A stretch of 64,000 nucleotides of DNA from Chondrosia reniformis (taxonomy: Eukaryota > Porifera > Demospongiae > Chondrillida > Chondrillidae), in contig OX359201.1 in assembly GCA_947172415.1 (NCBI GenBank), positions 5,506,501 through 5,570,500 of the forward strand, read 5' to 3'. Positions 30,190-43,111 of the stretch are shown one piece after another. A program made the position numbers and the translations under genes. Each line of letters starts with the position of its first letter. The first letter of the stretch is position 1. The notes under the pieces were generated by a model. It was not told where the DNA came from, searched no databases, and saw only the letters and a program-made list of their open reading frames with translations.

Positions 30190-31400
30190 TTACGTATGGT
30201 GAGATATAAGGCAAATTAGAATAGATATCAAAATTTGCAAAACTCAATGAAAACCTTTCTTACATCTCTGTGAATACTGAGATAGAGTTTCAGATTCAAA
30301 CCTTTTCATTTGGAAGAGTTACAGCACCATAATGTACATTAAATTTCTAATATACGACCTTTAATGGTGTAGCATTTATATCGTGCGATACTATTATGGA
30401 AATTATCGGCATACCAAGCTAAAATGATTTGACATGAATGGGACTACTAGAAACACGCAGGGACAGTCCAGAACGCAGCTATCAGACGGTCTTTATATAG
30501 AGGCAGGTAGCCATTATACTATTACAGCAATTGAGATTGAGTGTGGCTGGTTATACTAGTTTACCTTCATATCGGAACACCTCTCGCTAAAATCGTTTCT
30601 ACATGGGACCAGAAAAGTAGTTCTCCTCCGCCAATCAAGACACTTACAGGATTCTATCCATTTTTCCCAGTTTCTAGATGAACCACAAATACTGGATATA
30701 CCTTTAAAATGGCTTGGAACGATGCACTGATCCCGAATTAACTTGATATAATTTGACTACATTTTTCTCGCAAATACCCTATTCTTAAGTATGGAATAGC
30801 GCCAACCACAATCGTTTCCTTTTGAAATTTTGTTGTTTAAATAGAAGCGCAAAACCTTATAAAGTAGGCCTACCTGGACACATCTCTATGGTGGTTGCGG
30901 TTCCCATAGAGGTTGGTAGCGCTTAGACTCTGAAGCTGTCTCCTAATCGGTTGGTGCCATAGAGACGTGCTCACCAATAATCCGGATTTCGGGGGGGTTC
31001 CACGTAATGTGGGATTGGCATCTGATATCTTTAAGGATTCATATGAGTCGGCCATATCGAGAAGAACTGGTTCTTCTCACGCAAGTGACACCCAAAGCTC
31101 AACTCGGCAGAGCGTTACCACCGATCCCGGCCTCTGAGCGTCGTGGATGGTAGCGTTCGGTATGGTCCAACTGTTTTTCTTTGGAGTTTCGTTGGCCGTC
31201 GATCGGCAAAATTTCACTTTAACGACATCCATATAATGTATGTGGATAAATACTGCTTCAACAACAATCAAGTACTATACAGTGCATATCCATGTGTATA
31301 AGAAATCTTTGGAAGCGCTCTAGTTATTCGGATATACATATATTATAGTATCGCATTTGGTACCTACTCACGGTCGGCCATTTATAGTATTGTACAATTA
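30190..31400 (-). repeat. module M2, inverted, with an inverted satellite unit
   Basis: Reverse orientation of M1 plus one inverted subfamily B unit (30190-30345). The head-to-head junction reads CTCACCATACATTACGTATGGTGAGA. The 5' edge (31330-31400) differs from M1, with part of the sequence replaced. The minus-strand open frame of M1 is broken by stops here. Almost identical to M3, 2.74 kb away. Confidence 0.85.
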
Positions 31401-32929
31401 TCGTATATATAAATTTAATACACATTTATTGCTGTAACTCTTTCAAACACCAACATATGAAGCTAATACTTGATGTCAGCATTCACAGATATGTATGAAA
31501 CATTTGCAAAGAGTTTTAGAAGTTTCAATTTTTGTTCATATTTGCCCTATCTCTCACCATACATTAACTTTGTGTTGGAGATTTTAAAGTGCATTAAGGG
31601 TCGTAACTCCATCAAACAGTAATATGTGAAGCTAATACTTGATGTCAGCATTCACAGACATGTATGAATCATTTCCAAAGAGTTTTAGAAATTTCAATTT
31701 TTGTTCATTTTTGCCCTATCTCTCACCATACATTAACTTTGTGTTGGAGATTTTAATGTACATTAAGGGTCGTAACTCCATCAAACAGCAAGATGTGAAG
31801 CCAATACTTGATGTCAGCATTCACAGACATGTATGAAACATTTCCAGAGAGTTTTAGAAATTTCAATTTTTGTTCATATTTGCCCTATCTCTCACCATAC
31901 ATTAACTTTGTGTTGGAGATTTTATGTACATTAAGGATCGTCACTCCATCAAACAGCAAGATGTGAAGCTAATACTTGATGTTAGCATTCACAGACATGT
32001 ATGAAACATTTCCAATGAGTTTTAAAAGTTTTAATTTTTGTTCATATTTGCCCTATATATCTCTTCACCATACATTAATATTGAAGGGCAGATTTTAATG
32101 TACATTAAGGGTCGTAACTCCAACAAATTAAACAGCAAGATGTGTAGCTAATACTGGATTTCAACATTCGCAGACATTTATGAAACATTTCCAAAGAGTT
32201 TTAGAAGTTTCAATTTTTGTTCATATTTGCCCTATCTCTCACCATACATTAACTTTGCGTTGGAGATTTTAAAGTACATTAAGGGTCGTAACTCCAACAA
32301 ACAGCAAGATGTGAAGCTAATACTTGATGTCAGTATTCATAGACATGTATAAAACATTTCCAAAGAGTTTTAGAAGTTTTAATTTTTGTTCATAATTGCC
32401 CTATCTCTCACCATACATTAATTTTGTATGGTAGATTTTAAAGTACATTAAGGGTCGTAACGCCAACAAACAGCAAGATGTGTAGCTAATACTGGATTTC
32501 AACATTCGCAGACATTTATGAAACATTTCCAAAGAGTTTTAGAAGTTTCAATTTTTGTTCATTTTTGCCCTATCTCTTCACCATACATTAACTTTGTATG
32601 GTAGATTTTAATGTACATTAGGGGTCGTAACTCCAACAAACAGCAAGATGTGAAGCTAATACTTGATGTCAGTATTGACAGACATTTATGTAACATTTCT
32701 AGAGAGTTTTAGAAGTTTCAATTTTTGTTCATATTTGCCCTATATATCTCTCACCATACATTAACTTTTTGTGGGAGATTTCAATGTACATTAAGGGTCG
32801 TAACTCCATCAAACAGTAAGATGTGAAGCTAATACTTGATGTCAGCATTCACAGACATGTATGAAACATTTCCATTCAGTTTTAGAAGTTTCAAGTTTTG
32901 TTCATATTTGCCCTATCTCTCACCATACA
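31401..32929 (+). repeat. satellite array, subfamily C, between M2 and M3
   Basis: About nine subfamily C units. The right part (from about 32520) matches 29780-30190 at an offset of 2740 bp. Confidence 0.93.
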
Positions 32930-34138
32930 TTACGTATGGTGAGATATAAGGCAAATTAGAATAGATATCAAAATTTGCAAAACTCAATGAAAACCTTTCT
33001 TACATCTCTGTGAATACTGAGATAGAGTTTCAGATTCAAACCTTTTCATTTGGAAGAGTTACAGCACCATAATGTACATTAAATTTCTAATATACGACCT
33101 TTAATGGTGTAGCATTTATATCGTGCGATACTATTATGGAAATTATCGGCATACCAAGCTAAAATGATTTGACATGAATGGGACTACTAGAAACACGCAG
33201 GGACAGTCCAGAACGCAGCTATCAGACGGTCTTTATATAGAGGCAGGTAGCCATTATACTATTACAGCAATTGAGATTGAGTGTGGCTGGTTATACTAGT
33301 TTACCTTCATATCGGAACACCTCTCGCTAAAATCGTTTCTACATGGGACCAGAAAAGTAGTTCTCCTCCGCCAATCAAGACACTTACAGGATTCTATCCA
33401 TTTTTCCCAGTTTCTAGATGAACCACAAATACTGGATATACCTTTAAAATGGCTTGGAACGATGCACTGATCCCGAATTAACTTGATATAATTTGACTAC
33501 ATTTTTCTCGCAAATACCCTATTCTTAAGTATGGAATAGCGCCAACCACAATCGTTTCCTTTTGAAATTTTGTTGTTTAAATAGAAGCGCAAAACCTTAT
33601 AAAGTAGGCCTACCTGGACACATCTCTATGGTGGTTGCGGTTCCCATAGAGGTTGGTAGCGCTTAGACTCTGAAGCTGTCTCCTAATCGGTTGGTGCCAT
33701 AGAGACGTGCTCACCAATAATCCGGATTTCGGGGGGGTTCCACGTAATGTGGGATTGGCATCTGATATCTTAGGATTCATATGAGTCGGCCATATCGAGA
33801 AGAACTGGTTCTTCTCACGCAAGTGACACCCAAAGCTCAACTCGGCAGAGCGTTACCACCGATCCCGGCCTCTGAGCGTCGTGGATGGTAGCGTTCGGTA
33901 TGGTCCAACTGTTTTTCTTTGGAGTTTCGTTGGCCGTCGATCGGCAAAATTTCACTTTAACGACATCCATATAATGTATGTGGATAAATACTGCTTCAAC
34001 AACAATCAAGTACTATACAGTGCATATCCATGTGTATAAGAAATCTTTGGAAGCGCTCTAGTTATTCGGATATACATATATTATAGTATCGCATTTGGTA
34101 CCTACTCACGGTCGGCCATTTATAGTATTGTACAATTA
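32930..34138 (-). repeat. module M3, near-identical duplicate of M2
   Basis: Matches M2 at offset 2740, then 2738 after a 2-bp deletion (TATCTTAGGATTC in place of TATCTTTAAGGATTC). That deletion fuses the two adjacent small frames into one 76-codon frame at c(33610..33840). Otherwise I see almost no differences, so this is a very recent tandem duplication. Confidence 0.88.
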
Positions 34139-36137
34139 TCGTATATATAAATTTAATACACATTTATTGCTGTAACTCTTTCAAACACCAACATATGAAG
34201 CTAATACTTGATGTCAGCATTCACAGACATGTATGAATCATTTCCAGAGAGTTTTAGAAGTTTCAATTTTTGTTCATATTTGCCCTATCTCTCACCATAC
34301 ATTAACTTTGTGTGGGAGATTTTAATGTACATTAAGGGTCGTAACTCCATCAAGCAGCAAGATGTGAAGCCAATACTTGATGTCAGCATTCACAGACATG
34401 TATGAAACATTTGCAAAGAGTTTTAGAAATTTCAATTTTTGTTCATATTTGCCCTATCTCTCACCATACATTAAACTTGTATGTTAGATTTTAAAGTACA
34501 TTAAGGGTCGTAACTCCAACAAACAGCAAGATGTGAAGCTAATACTTGATGTCAGTATTCATAGACATGTATAAAACATTTCCAAAGAGTTTTAGAAGTT
34601 TCAATTTTTGTTCATAATTGCCCTATCTCTCACCATACATTAATTTTGTATGGTAGATTTTAAAGTACATTAAGGGTCGTAACTCCAACAAACAGCAAGA
34701 TGTGAAGCGAATACTTGATTTCAGCATTCACGGACATTTATGAAACATTTCCAAAGAGTTTTAGAAGTTTCAATTTTTGTTCATATTTGCCCTATATATC
34801 TCTCACCATACATTAACTTTGTAGAGCAGATTTTAATGTACATTAAGGGTCGTCACTCCATCAAACAGTAATATGTGAAGCTAATACTTGATGTCAGCAT
34901 TCACAGACATGTATGAATCATTTCCAAAGAGTTTTAGAAATTTCAATTTTTGTTCATATTTGCCCTATCTCTCACCATACATTAACTTTGTGTTGGAGAT
35001 TTTAATGTACATTAAGGGTCGTAACTCCATCAAGCAGCAATTAAAATGTGAAGCCAATACTTGATGTCAGCTTTCGCAGACATGTATGAAACATTTGCAA
35101 AGAGTTTTAGAAATTTCAATTTTTGTTCATATTTGCCCTATCTCTCACCATACATTAACTTTGTGTTGGAGATTTTAATGTACATTAAGGGTCGTAACTC
35201 CATCAAACAGTAAGATGTGAAGCTAATACTTGATGTCAGCATTCACAGACATGTATGAAACATTTGCAAAGAGTTTTAGAAGTTTCAATTTTTGTTCATA
35301 TTTGCCCTATCTCTCACCATACATTAACTTTGTGTTGGAGATTTTAATGTACATTAAGGGTCGTCACTCCATCAAACAGTAATATGTGAAGCTAATACTT
35401 GATGTCAGCATTCACAGACATGTATGAATCATTTCCAAAGAGTTTTAGAAATTTCAATTTTTGTTCCTATTTGCCTATCTCTCACCATACATTAATACAG
35501 AATACAATGTATATAGATTAGTGCCGTAACTCTGTCAATTCAGTTAATATGAAGCTTAAACTTGGTGTCTACATTCACAGACATGTATGAAACATTTCCA
35601 AGCAATTTTATAAATTTTGATTTCTACATAAATTTGCCCTATCTCTTCTCATACATTAACTTACACAATACAATGTACATTAGTGCTGTAACTCTGTCAA
35701 ATGGCTAAATATGAAGTTTAAACTTGGTGTCTACATTTACAGACATGTATGAAACATTTCCAAACAATTTTATAAATTTTGATTTCTACATAAATTTGCC
35801 CTATCTCTTCTCATACATTAACTTAATACACAATACAATGTACATTAGTGCCGTAAGTCTGTCAATTCGGTAAATATGTAGCTTAAACTTGGTGTCTACA
35901 TTCACAGACATGTATGAAACATTTCCAAACAATTTTATAAATTTTGATTTCTACATAAATTTGCCCTATCTCTCCTCATACGTACATTAACTTAATACAC
36001 AATACAATGTACATTAGTGCCGTAACTCTGTCAATTCGGTAAATATGAAGCTTAAACTTGGTGTCTACATTCATTGACATGTATGAAACAGTTTTCGAAA
36101 TTTTGATTTCTACATAAATTTGCCTTATATCTCACCA
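34139..36137 (+). repeat. satellite array, subfamily C then A
   Basis: About eight C units up to about 35490, then about four A units leading into M4, as in the approach to M1. Confidence 0.93.
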
Positions 36138-37195
36138 TACATTAACTAACCCTAATTGCGTAAAACTATAAATGGCCGACCTTGAGTAGGTGTAAGAGTG
36201 AAAATGCGGTACTGTATATATTTCTGAAAAAATAGAACTCTTTGAAATATTTCTTATACACATGGATATGCACTGTGTAGTACTTGATTGTTGTTGAAGC
36301 AGTATCTATCCACATATATTATATGGATGTCGTTAAAGTGAAATTTTGCCGATCGATGGCCAACGAAACTCCGAAGAAAAAAAGTTGGACCATACCGAAC
36401 GCTACCATCCACGACGCTCAGAGGCCGGGATCGGTGGTAACGCTCTGCCGAGTTGAGCTTTGGGTGTCACTTGCGTGAGAAGAACCAGTTCTTCTCGATA
36501 TGGCCGACTCATATGAATCCTTAAAGATATCAGATGCCAATCCCACATTACGTGGAACCCCCCCGAAATCCGGATTATTGGTGAGCACGTCTCTATGGCA
36601 CCAACCGATTAGGAGACAGCTTCAGAGTCTAAGCGCTACCAACCCCTATGGGAACCGCTACCATCATAGGGATGTGTCCAGGTAGGCCTACTTTATAAGG
36701 TTTTGCGCTTCTATTTAAACAACAAAATTTCAAAAGGAAACGATTGTGGTTGGCGCTATTCCATACTTAAGAATAGGGTATTTGCGAGAAAAATGTAGTC
36801 AAATTATATCAAGTTAATTCGGGATCAGTGCATCGTTCCAAGCCATTTTAAAGGTATATCCAGTATTCGTGGTTCATCTAGAAACTGGGAAAAATGGATA
36901 GAATCCTGTAAGTGTCTTGATTGGCGGAGGAGAACTACTTTTCTGGTCCCATGTAGAAACGATTTTAGCGAGAGGTGTTCCGATATGAACGTAAACTGGT
37001 ATAACCAGCCACACTCAATCTCAATTGCAGTAATAGCATAATGGCTACCTGCCTCTATGTAAAGGCCTTCTGACAGCTGCGTTCTGGACTGTTCCTGCGT
37101 GTTTCTAGTTGCCCCATTCATGTCAAAACATTTTAACTTGGTATGCCGATAATTTGCATAATAGTATCGCACGATATATATGCTACACCATTAAA
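36138..37195 (+). repeat. module M4 (plus)
   Basis: Same orientation and boundaries as M1, offset 10,543 bp. The two small plus-strand frames are unchanged in length (36284-36478 and 36500-36685), and the minus-strand frame is c(36825..37172). Flanks (A units left, B units right) are also those of M1, so a block larger than the module was duplicated. Confidence 0.87.
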
Positions 37196-38146
37196 GGTCG
37201 TATAGTAGAAATTTAATGTACATTAGAGTGCTGTAGCTCTGTCAAATGGAGAGATATGAAGCTGAAACATTGTGTCAGTATTCACAGAGATGTATGAAAG
37301 GCTTCCAATGAATTTTGCAAATTTTGAAATCAACTCAAATTTGCCCTATCTCTCACCATACGTACATTAACTTTGTATAGCAGTAATTCAAAGTACATTA
37401 AGTTCTGTAACTCTTCCAAATGGAGCGATATGAATCTGAAACTCAATGTCAGTATTCACAGAGATGTATGAAAGGTTTATATTGAGTTTTGCAAATTTTA
37501 AAATCAACTCAAATTTGCCCTATCTCTCACCATACATTAACTTTGTATAGCAGTAATTGAAAGTACATTTATGGCTCTAACTCTGCCAAATGAAGAGATA
37601 TGGTTCTGAAACTCTATATCAGTATTCACAGACATGTATGACACATTTCCAAACAATTTTAGAAATTTTGATTTCTATATAAATTTGCCCTATCTCTCAC
37701 CATACATTAACTTAACAAATGTACATTTAGTGCTGTAACTCTGTCAAATGGCTAAATATGAAGCTTAAACTTGGTGTCTACATTCACAGATATGCATGAA
37801 ACCTTTCCAAACAGTTTTATAAATTTTGATTTCTACATAAATTTGCCCTATCTTTCCTCATACATTAACTTAATTCACAATACAATGTACATTAGTGCTG
37901 TAACTCTGTCAATTCGGTAAATATGAAGCTTAAACTTGCTGTCAACATTCACAGACATGTATGAAACATTTCCAAACAATTTTATAAATTTTGATTTCTA
38001 CATAAATTTGCCCTATCTCTCCTCACACATTAACTTAATACACAAAACAATGTACATTAGTACCATAACTCTGTCAATTCGGTAAATATGAAGCTTAAAC
38101 TTGGTATCTACATTCACAGACATGTATGAAACATTTCCAAACAGTG
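37196..38146 (+). repeat. satellite array, subfamilies B then A, right end
   Basis: Two to three B units, then about three A units, cut off inside a unit at ACATTTCCAAACAGTGTTTA where module M5 begins. Confidence 0.9.
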
Positions 38147-38526
38147 TTTATTACTGCCGAGTTGAGCTTTGGGTGTCACTTGTGTGAGAAGAGCCAGATC
38201 TTCTCGATATGGCCGACTCATATGAATCCTTAAAGATATCAGATGCCAATCCCACATTGCGTGGAACCCCCCTGAAATCCGGAATATTTGTGAGCACGTG
38301 CTCGTCTCTATGGCACCAACCGATTAGGAGACAGCTTCAGAGTCTAAGCGATACCAACCTCTATGGGAACCGCTACCACCATAGAGATGTGTCTAGATAG
38401 GCCTACTTTATAAGGTTTTGCGCTTCTATTTAAACAAGAAATTTTCAAAAAGAAACGATTGTGGTTGGTGCAATTCCATACTTAAGAATAGGGTATTTGC
38501 GAGAAAAATGTAGTCAAATTATATAC
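38147..38526 (+). repeat. module M5, partial
   Basis: Starts mid-module (CCGAGTTGAGCTTTGGGTG) and runs to GTAGTCAAATTATA, covering only the middle third. More diverged than M1-M4, with several substitutions and a 6-bp insertion (GCTCGT region). Probably the oldest copy. Confidence 0.8.
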
Positions 38527-39751
38527 TATAATGTTTCTTTTTCTTTTCAGTTACTGTATAATGTTCTGATTAGCATACGTATATTAATCAGCATCTTTAC
38601 CTCATGTAAATTACTTTTTACTTGTGAGACTGGTCACAATGTAACTTGTAATTAATTTTGATTAGACAAGTATATTTTATTGTGCAGCCTATACTTGATT
38701 TGCTGTATATTAATCTATTTATAGAATTGTCATGGAAGTCAAATATCAGCTACCTATATAGCAACATGTCCAATTAAGAAACAAGGAGGACCAAGTGCAA
38801 TTATCATTAAAGTTATTGGCTTAACCCATTCAGGTGGGAAAAGATAGTGAAAGGAATTGTTGGATCAAGACATTGTCATACCAGCTAAGTAATTGTTTAG
38901 TTGCAGCTTGAAGTGATTGCATGGATGCAGCTGTTGTTATTTAGATGTAACCATTGTAACTTGTACTTTTTGTTCTTAAATGTCAGGCATGTTTTCCTCA
39001 AGTCTGACTATAGTCTAAGAATTAATTGTTCTAATATAGTTGTCTATATCAGTCCAGGCCAATCAAGAATAATAATAGTACATTTTTAACATGTTTATTC
39101 CCAGGTTCATACTACTGCGAGTTTCATTTTTTATTTCCATAACACTAGCTATATTTTTTATATTTTATGTCTTAAAGTAATGAAGGAAGGTAATGTCAGG
39201 TTAACCAAAGGAATCCCAAACTTGATTTTCAAACAGTTTGGCTTTAGTCCATAACTCTCAGCTAATGTTCTCCAGCCAAACCAGAAATGTGGCAGTGCTT
39301 AGCTGGAGAGCTCCTGGCCATTAACAAGCCATTTATAGGTCAGCAACTAGTTTAAAGTGTCTCTTTGCCCTGGAGCCATGCAGGTATCTGGCTGTTCCTG
39401 TTGAAGTGTAGCTAGCTGCTTGGATTTCATAGTGATCCTTGTCGAAAGTAAAGCCCTGGGACCTGGTACCTGGTACCTTTTAGTTTAAAGTAGGGAATGT
39501 CAGTTTGTATTCTTTGTGTGATAGTCATTTCAGATTATTTATGATTGACTATTACTTACATAGATAACTTTGCTAGAATGTTCTAGTCCAGATTATTGTT
39601 ATGAACAGTTATGGGGAATAACAAAGAACAATGGCAGGTCTAGTGCAAAGCACCTCAATAACTGTCCTATGACAGGGAAATTGATATTTGTTACAATAGC
39701 CACAGTTCAATAAGAACTTTTCAGAATAGAAGCAAAGTAATTGCCATTGAA
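38527..39751. other. unannotated AT-rich DNA
   Basis: No exon chain or known element recognised. 38900-39000 (TTATTTAGATGTAACCATTG, TTGTACTTTTTGTT) is a weak relative of the repeat at 39752-40377. Confidence 0.4.
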
Positions 39752-40377
39752 CCAAACAATTAGTTGGCCAATTGGCCATCAGACCTGTTTTATATGTGAT
39801 GATCTCAATGTCCCAATGTCAGGTTTGCTGTTGCTATACATGTTATTTAGATGTAAACATGGTAATTTGTACTTGATTGCTTGTATAAACTTTTTGTTGA
39901 CAGGTTTGCTGGTAAAAGAGTGCATTTTATGTTACCCCTCAAATCAGTGTTTTAGTTTTCTAATGCAGGGTGTAACAATCAACAAGTCTGTGGAACTTAC
40001 TCACCTTTAAGTAATAGACTTTGAGTATATCCCAGAAAGGTAGCACCCTAGCAGTACATGAGGCAACTTCAACATGCAGCCTAATTGGACTGATTATATT
40101 AATATGCTGGCATTTAAACTATAATAATTGGCAATAAATTCACAAATGAGCTGTATATAGGTAAATATAGGCCATAGACTCTCTCTATACATGTCAGCTT
40201 CCATTTTATATGCTTCCCTACAACAAAAATTGACATAATATGAATTCTATATAATATTACTGTGTATATAACTTGTACACAGGATTGATATAGACAACGC
40301 TAAGAACCATAAACTCAAATGATTTGTAGGAGAATAGTATGACTATGGCAATGGGGTATATGCATATTCCAAGTTAA
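39752..40377 (+). repeat. long direct repeat R, copy 1
   Basis: About 620 bp starting TTAGTTGGCCAATTGGCCAT and ending ATGGGGTATATG. Copy 2 is at 58687-59297 with few differences. In both copies the right end abuts part of the palindromic P element, so R and P probably belong to one composite unit. Confidence 0.88.
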
Positions 40378-40421
40378 TACTTTGTATAAGCAGTCACAGA
40401 CATATATATATATATATATAA

Positions 40422-40680
40422 TGACTCCCAAAATAATCACAATCAGGTATATTAAACGCTACAAGACTTTAGCCACACTGAAATTCTCAACTGCTGCATA
40501 CAGAGTAGTAGTCTCTACAGATCATATAAGGTTAAATACATGGCCTTCCAATTACCTTTTCACACCTAAGTATGGACTGAAGATGATGCATCTGCATGCC
40601 ATTATCAGCAAAAATTCCAGTCTCATGCAGGGGATCTCAGCCAATAATCACCGCAGATTTGACTTGCCTTGAGTGTCAGC
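40422..40680 (+). repeat. P-element half, arm fragment
   Basis: Matches 41752-42008 (left arm of palindrome P1), from ATGACTCCCAAAATAATCAC to TGACTTGCCTTGAGTGT, without the partner arm. Followed by a TA microsatellite. Confidence 0.85.
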
Positions 40681-40689
40681 ATATATATA

Positions 40690-41650
40690 TATATATACAG
40701 TGCAAGTTACAATATACAAAGGTAATCTAATATAATATAAATAAATAATTAAATAATTCATATGGCTCCAAGAAAGAACCTAAAAACAAAATGGGCATAT
40801 CATCATAAAGATATTGGGGTATAAAACTCGTTATATACAGTGCAAGTTACAATATACAAAGGTAATCTAATATAATATAAATAAATAATTAAATAATTCA
40901 TATGGCTCCAAGAAAGGACCTAGAACCAAAATGGGCATATCATCAAAAAGTTTAGGGTATAAAACTCATTTTAAAAGAAGGGATTTTTTATTCAGGTCTC
41001 CGTTTGTTAGAAAACGGAGGACAAAGTCTGCATATAAAAGGCCATAGGACTATAGAAAACCTATGGGAAATTTATATTGAAACAATGTGTTATATTAATA
41101 AAAATTATCAATTGGTCAGATAACTGTGAAATCAACATATATCATGGTACATGTGTATAAGAAACGTCTGGCGAAGTTTTGCTTAATAAAATGAGCAAAA
41201 TAATCAAGATATAATGAAGAATTCAAAGTTACGATTGCGCAAGCTGGTGATGTATTATGATGTTCTTCTAATGCGTCACTAACACCTTCGTATGTCGCTC
41301 CGTACACACATTTTGTGAATCTTGTGACGGTGCGGAAACGTCACCGCTTCGTTGCTAAAGAAGATCATCCTTTCGAGAACGGCTATGACAAGTCGACGCT
41401 CTCCTACGAGAAGGAGCTACCGAATAAGCGAGTTGTAGCGAAGGTTAGATAAAGCGTATTTGTATACGTTCCCGTTAAGTTTGAGGCAGAATTGTCCCTA
41501 TATTGATGCAAAAGAAATTCGTTTAGTCCACCGTATTAAAACTTTGGTAATTTAAGCTCTGTCTTCTCTTCGTATGTTTTTTGTTCATATTTTTACTTGC
41601 AATTTTCCATGTGTAGGAATAGTGAGTGTTATATATTATGCATGTTTAAA
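40690..41650 (+). mobile_element. L element, plus orientation
   Basis: Begins CAGTGCAAGTTACAATATAC and contains CATATGGCTCCAAGAAAG and AAAACGGAGGACAAAGTCTG. Its first ~140 bp is tandemly duplicated (40692 and 40834). The middle holds divergent small frames, minus c(41116..41307) and plus 41290-41458 (TVRKRHRFVAKEDHPFENGY), on either side of the TGACG/CGTCA sites. Copies lie at about 50440-51530 and 52540-53625 (minus), with a deleted one at 55395-55893. Always next to a P palindrome. Confidence 0.8.
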
Positions 41651-41652
41651 TA

Positions 41653-42561
41653 CAATCAAGTATACTACACAGTGCAAGTTACAAATTTATACACGGATGC
41701 AAGTGACTCCCAAGATTATCACACTGAGGTATATAATATAATACGGATGCAAATGACTCCCAAAATAATCACAATCAGGTATATTAAACGCTACAAGACT
41801 TTAGCCACACTGAAATTCTCAACTGCTGCATACAGAGTAGTAGTCTCTACAGATCATATAAGGTTAAAAGCATGGCCTTCCAATTACCTTTTCACACTTA
41901 GTATAGACTGAAGATGATGCATCTGCATGCCATTATCAGCAAAAATTCCAGTCTCATGCAGGGGGTCTCAGCCAATAATCACCGCAGATTTGACTTGCCT
42001 TGAGTGTGAGCTAGGAGTACCGTTGGTTGCTTGCATGCATTCACATAAACAACAGGGTGAGAGACAATTTGGTAACTTGCACACAAGGGACATTGTTCAT
42101 AAAATAAATTAAAGGCCCCAGCCTTTATGTCCCTTGTGTGCAAGTTACCAAATTGTCTCTCACCCTGTTGTTTATGTGAATGCATGCAAGCAACCAACGG
42201 TACTCCTAGCTCACACTCAAGGCAAGTCAAATCTGCGGTGATTATTGGCTGAGACCCCCTGCATGAGACTGGAATTTTTGCTGATAATGGCATGCAGATG
42301 CATCATCTTCAGTCTATACTAAGTGTGAAAAGGTAATTGGAAGGCCATGCGTTTAACCTTATATGATCTGTAGAGACTACTACTCTGTATGCAGCAGTTG
42401 AGAATTTCAGTGTGGCTAAAGTCTTGTAGCGTTTAATATACCTGATTGTGATTATTTTGGGAGTCATTTGCATCCGTATTATATTATATACCTCAGTGTG
42501 ATAATCTTGGGAGTCACTTGCATCCGTGTATAAATTTGTAACTTGCACTGTGTAGTACTTG
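41653..42561. mobile_element. palindromic foldback element P1
   Basis: Left arm 41653-42092 and right arm 42128-42561 are inverted repeats of about 435 bp with very few mismatches around a 35-bp spacer. Ends read CAATCAAGTA..CTACACAGTGCAAGTTACAA and its complement. Mirror-image open frames on the two strands are a palindrome artefact. No transposase. Confidence 0.93.
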
Positions 42562-43111
42562 ATTATATATATATATATATGTATATATTTGCCGTACGTT
42601 TTACCGTATGTTCTGATGCACTCTACAAAAATGGCTCCCGTTCGCGAACAGCGGAATGTTCGCTGCATGCAGGTTCACATGCCTTCGTAGCTGTACTAAA
42701 CGAAGACTAGTTGCCAGTCATTCCTCTATTCAAGGTCCACAGGAACGACACTGAGTTCTGCCACCAAGAGGCTTCGCTGCAGCCAATTCAGAACCATTTG
42801 TTTGCGATCTGCGAATAGGAAATGTCCCAAAATACAGCCTAACTATCCGAGTTTACGGAAGACCGCCTGGAAAGTGCCCTCCTGCAGTCAGCGCGCCCCT
42901 CCTGTTGTTCTCATGGCTTACTCCTTCCACTTCCGGTATTCGTTTCGCGGCGCCCGCCATGTTTTTATTAGTTACTAGGCAGATATCATCTGCCTAGTAA
43001 ATATATACAAAAATTCCCTTTCGAGATCACGTGGAAATGAGTCATTGCTTGATGTTACTATATACGGGAAATTGAATGAGTTAGTTGCAAGTATTTTTTA
43101 AACTGAAGTAG
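42562..43111. promoter_or_regulatory. upstream region of the papain-fold-like gene
   Basis: 42780-42955 is a relative of the repeat at 7600-7885 in opposite orientation, GC-rich with many CpG. At 42976-43000 a palindrome, ACTAGGCAGAT-ATC-ATCTGCCTAGT, could form a hairpin. CACGTG lies at 43030 and the AP-1-like TGAGTCA at 43037-43043, about 70 bp before the ATG. Regulatory use is inference. Confidence 0.45.

Noticed and set aside
24730-38526. CRISPR-like array
   Set aside because: Direct repeats of 165-169 bp without unique spacers, in a spliced-gene eukaryotic context; this is a satellite.
41597-42668. Several 60-120-codon frames in P1 on both strands, repeated in P2, P3 and 59.2-59.8 kb
   Set aside because: The same peptide appears on both strands because the DNA is a palindrome; no constraint or start signals seen.
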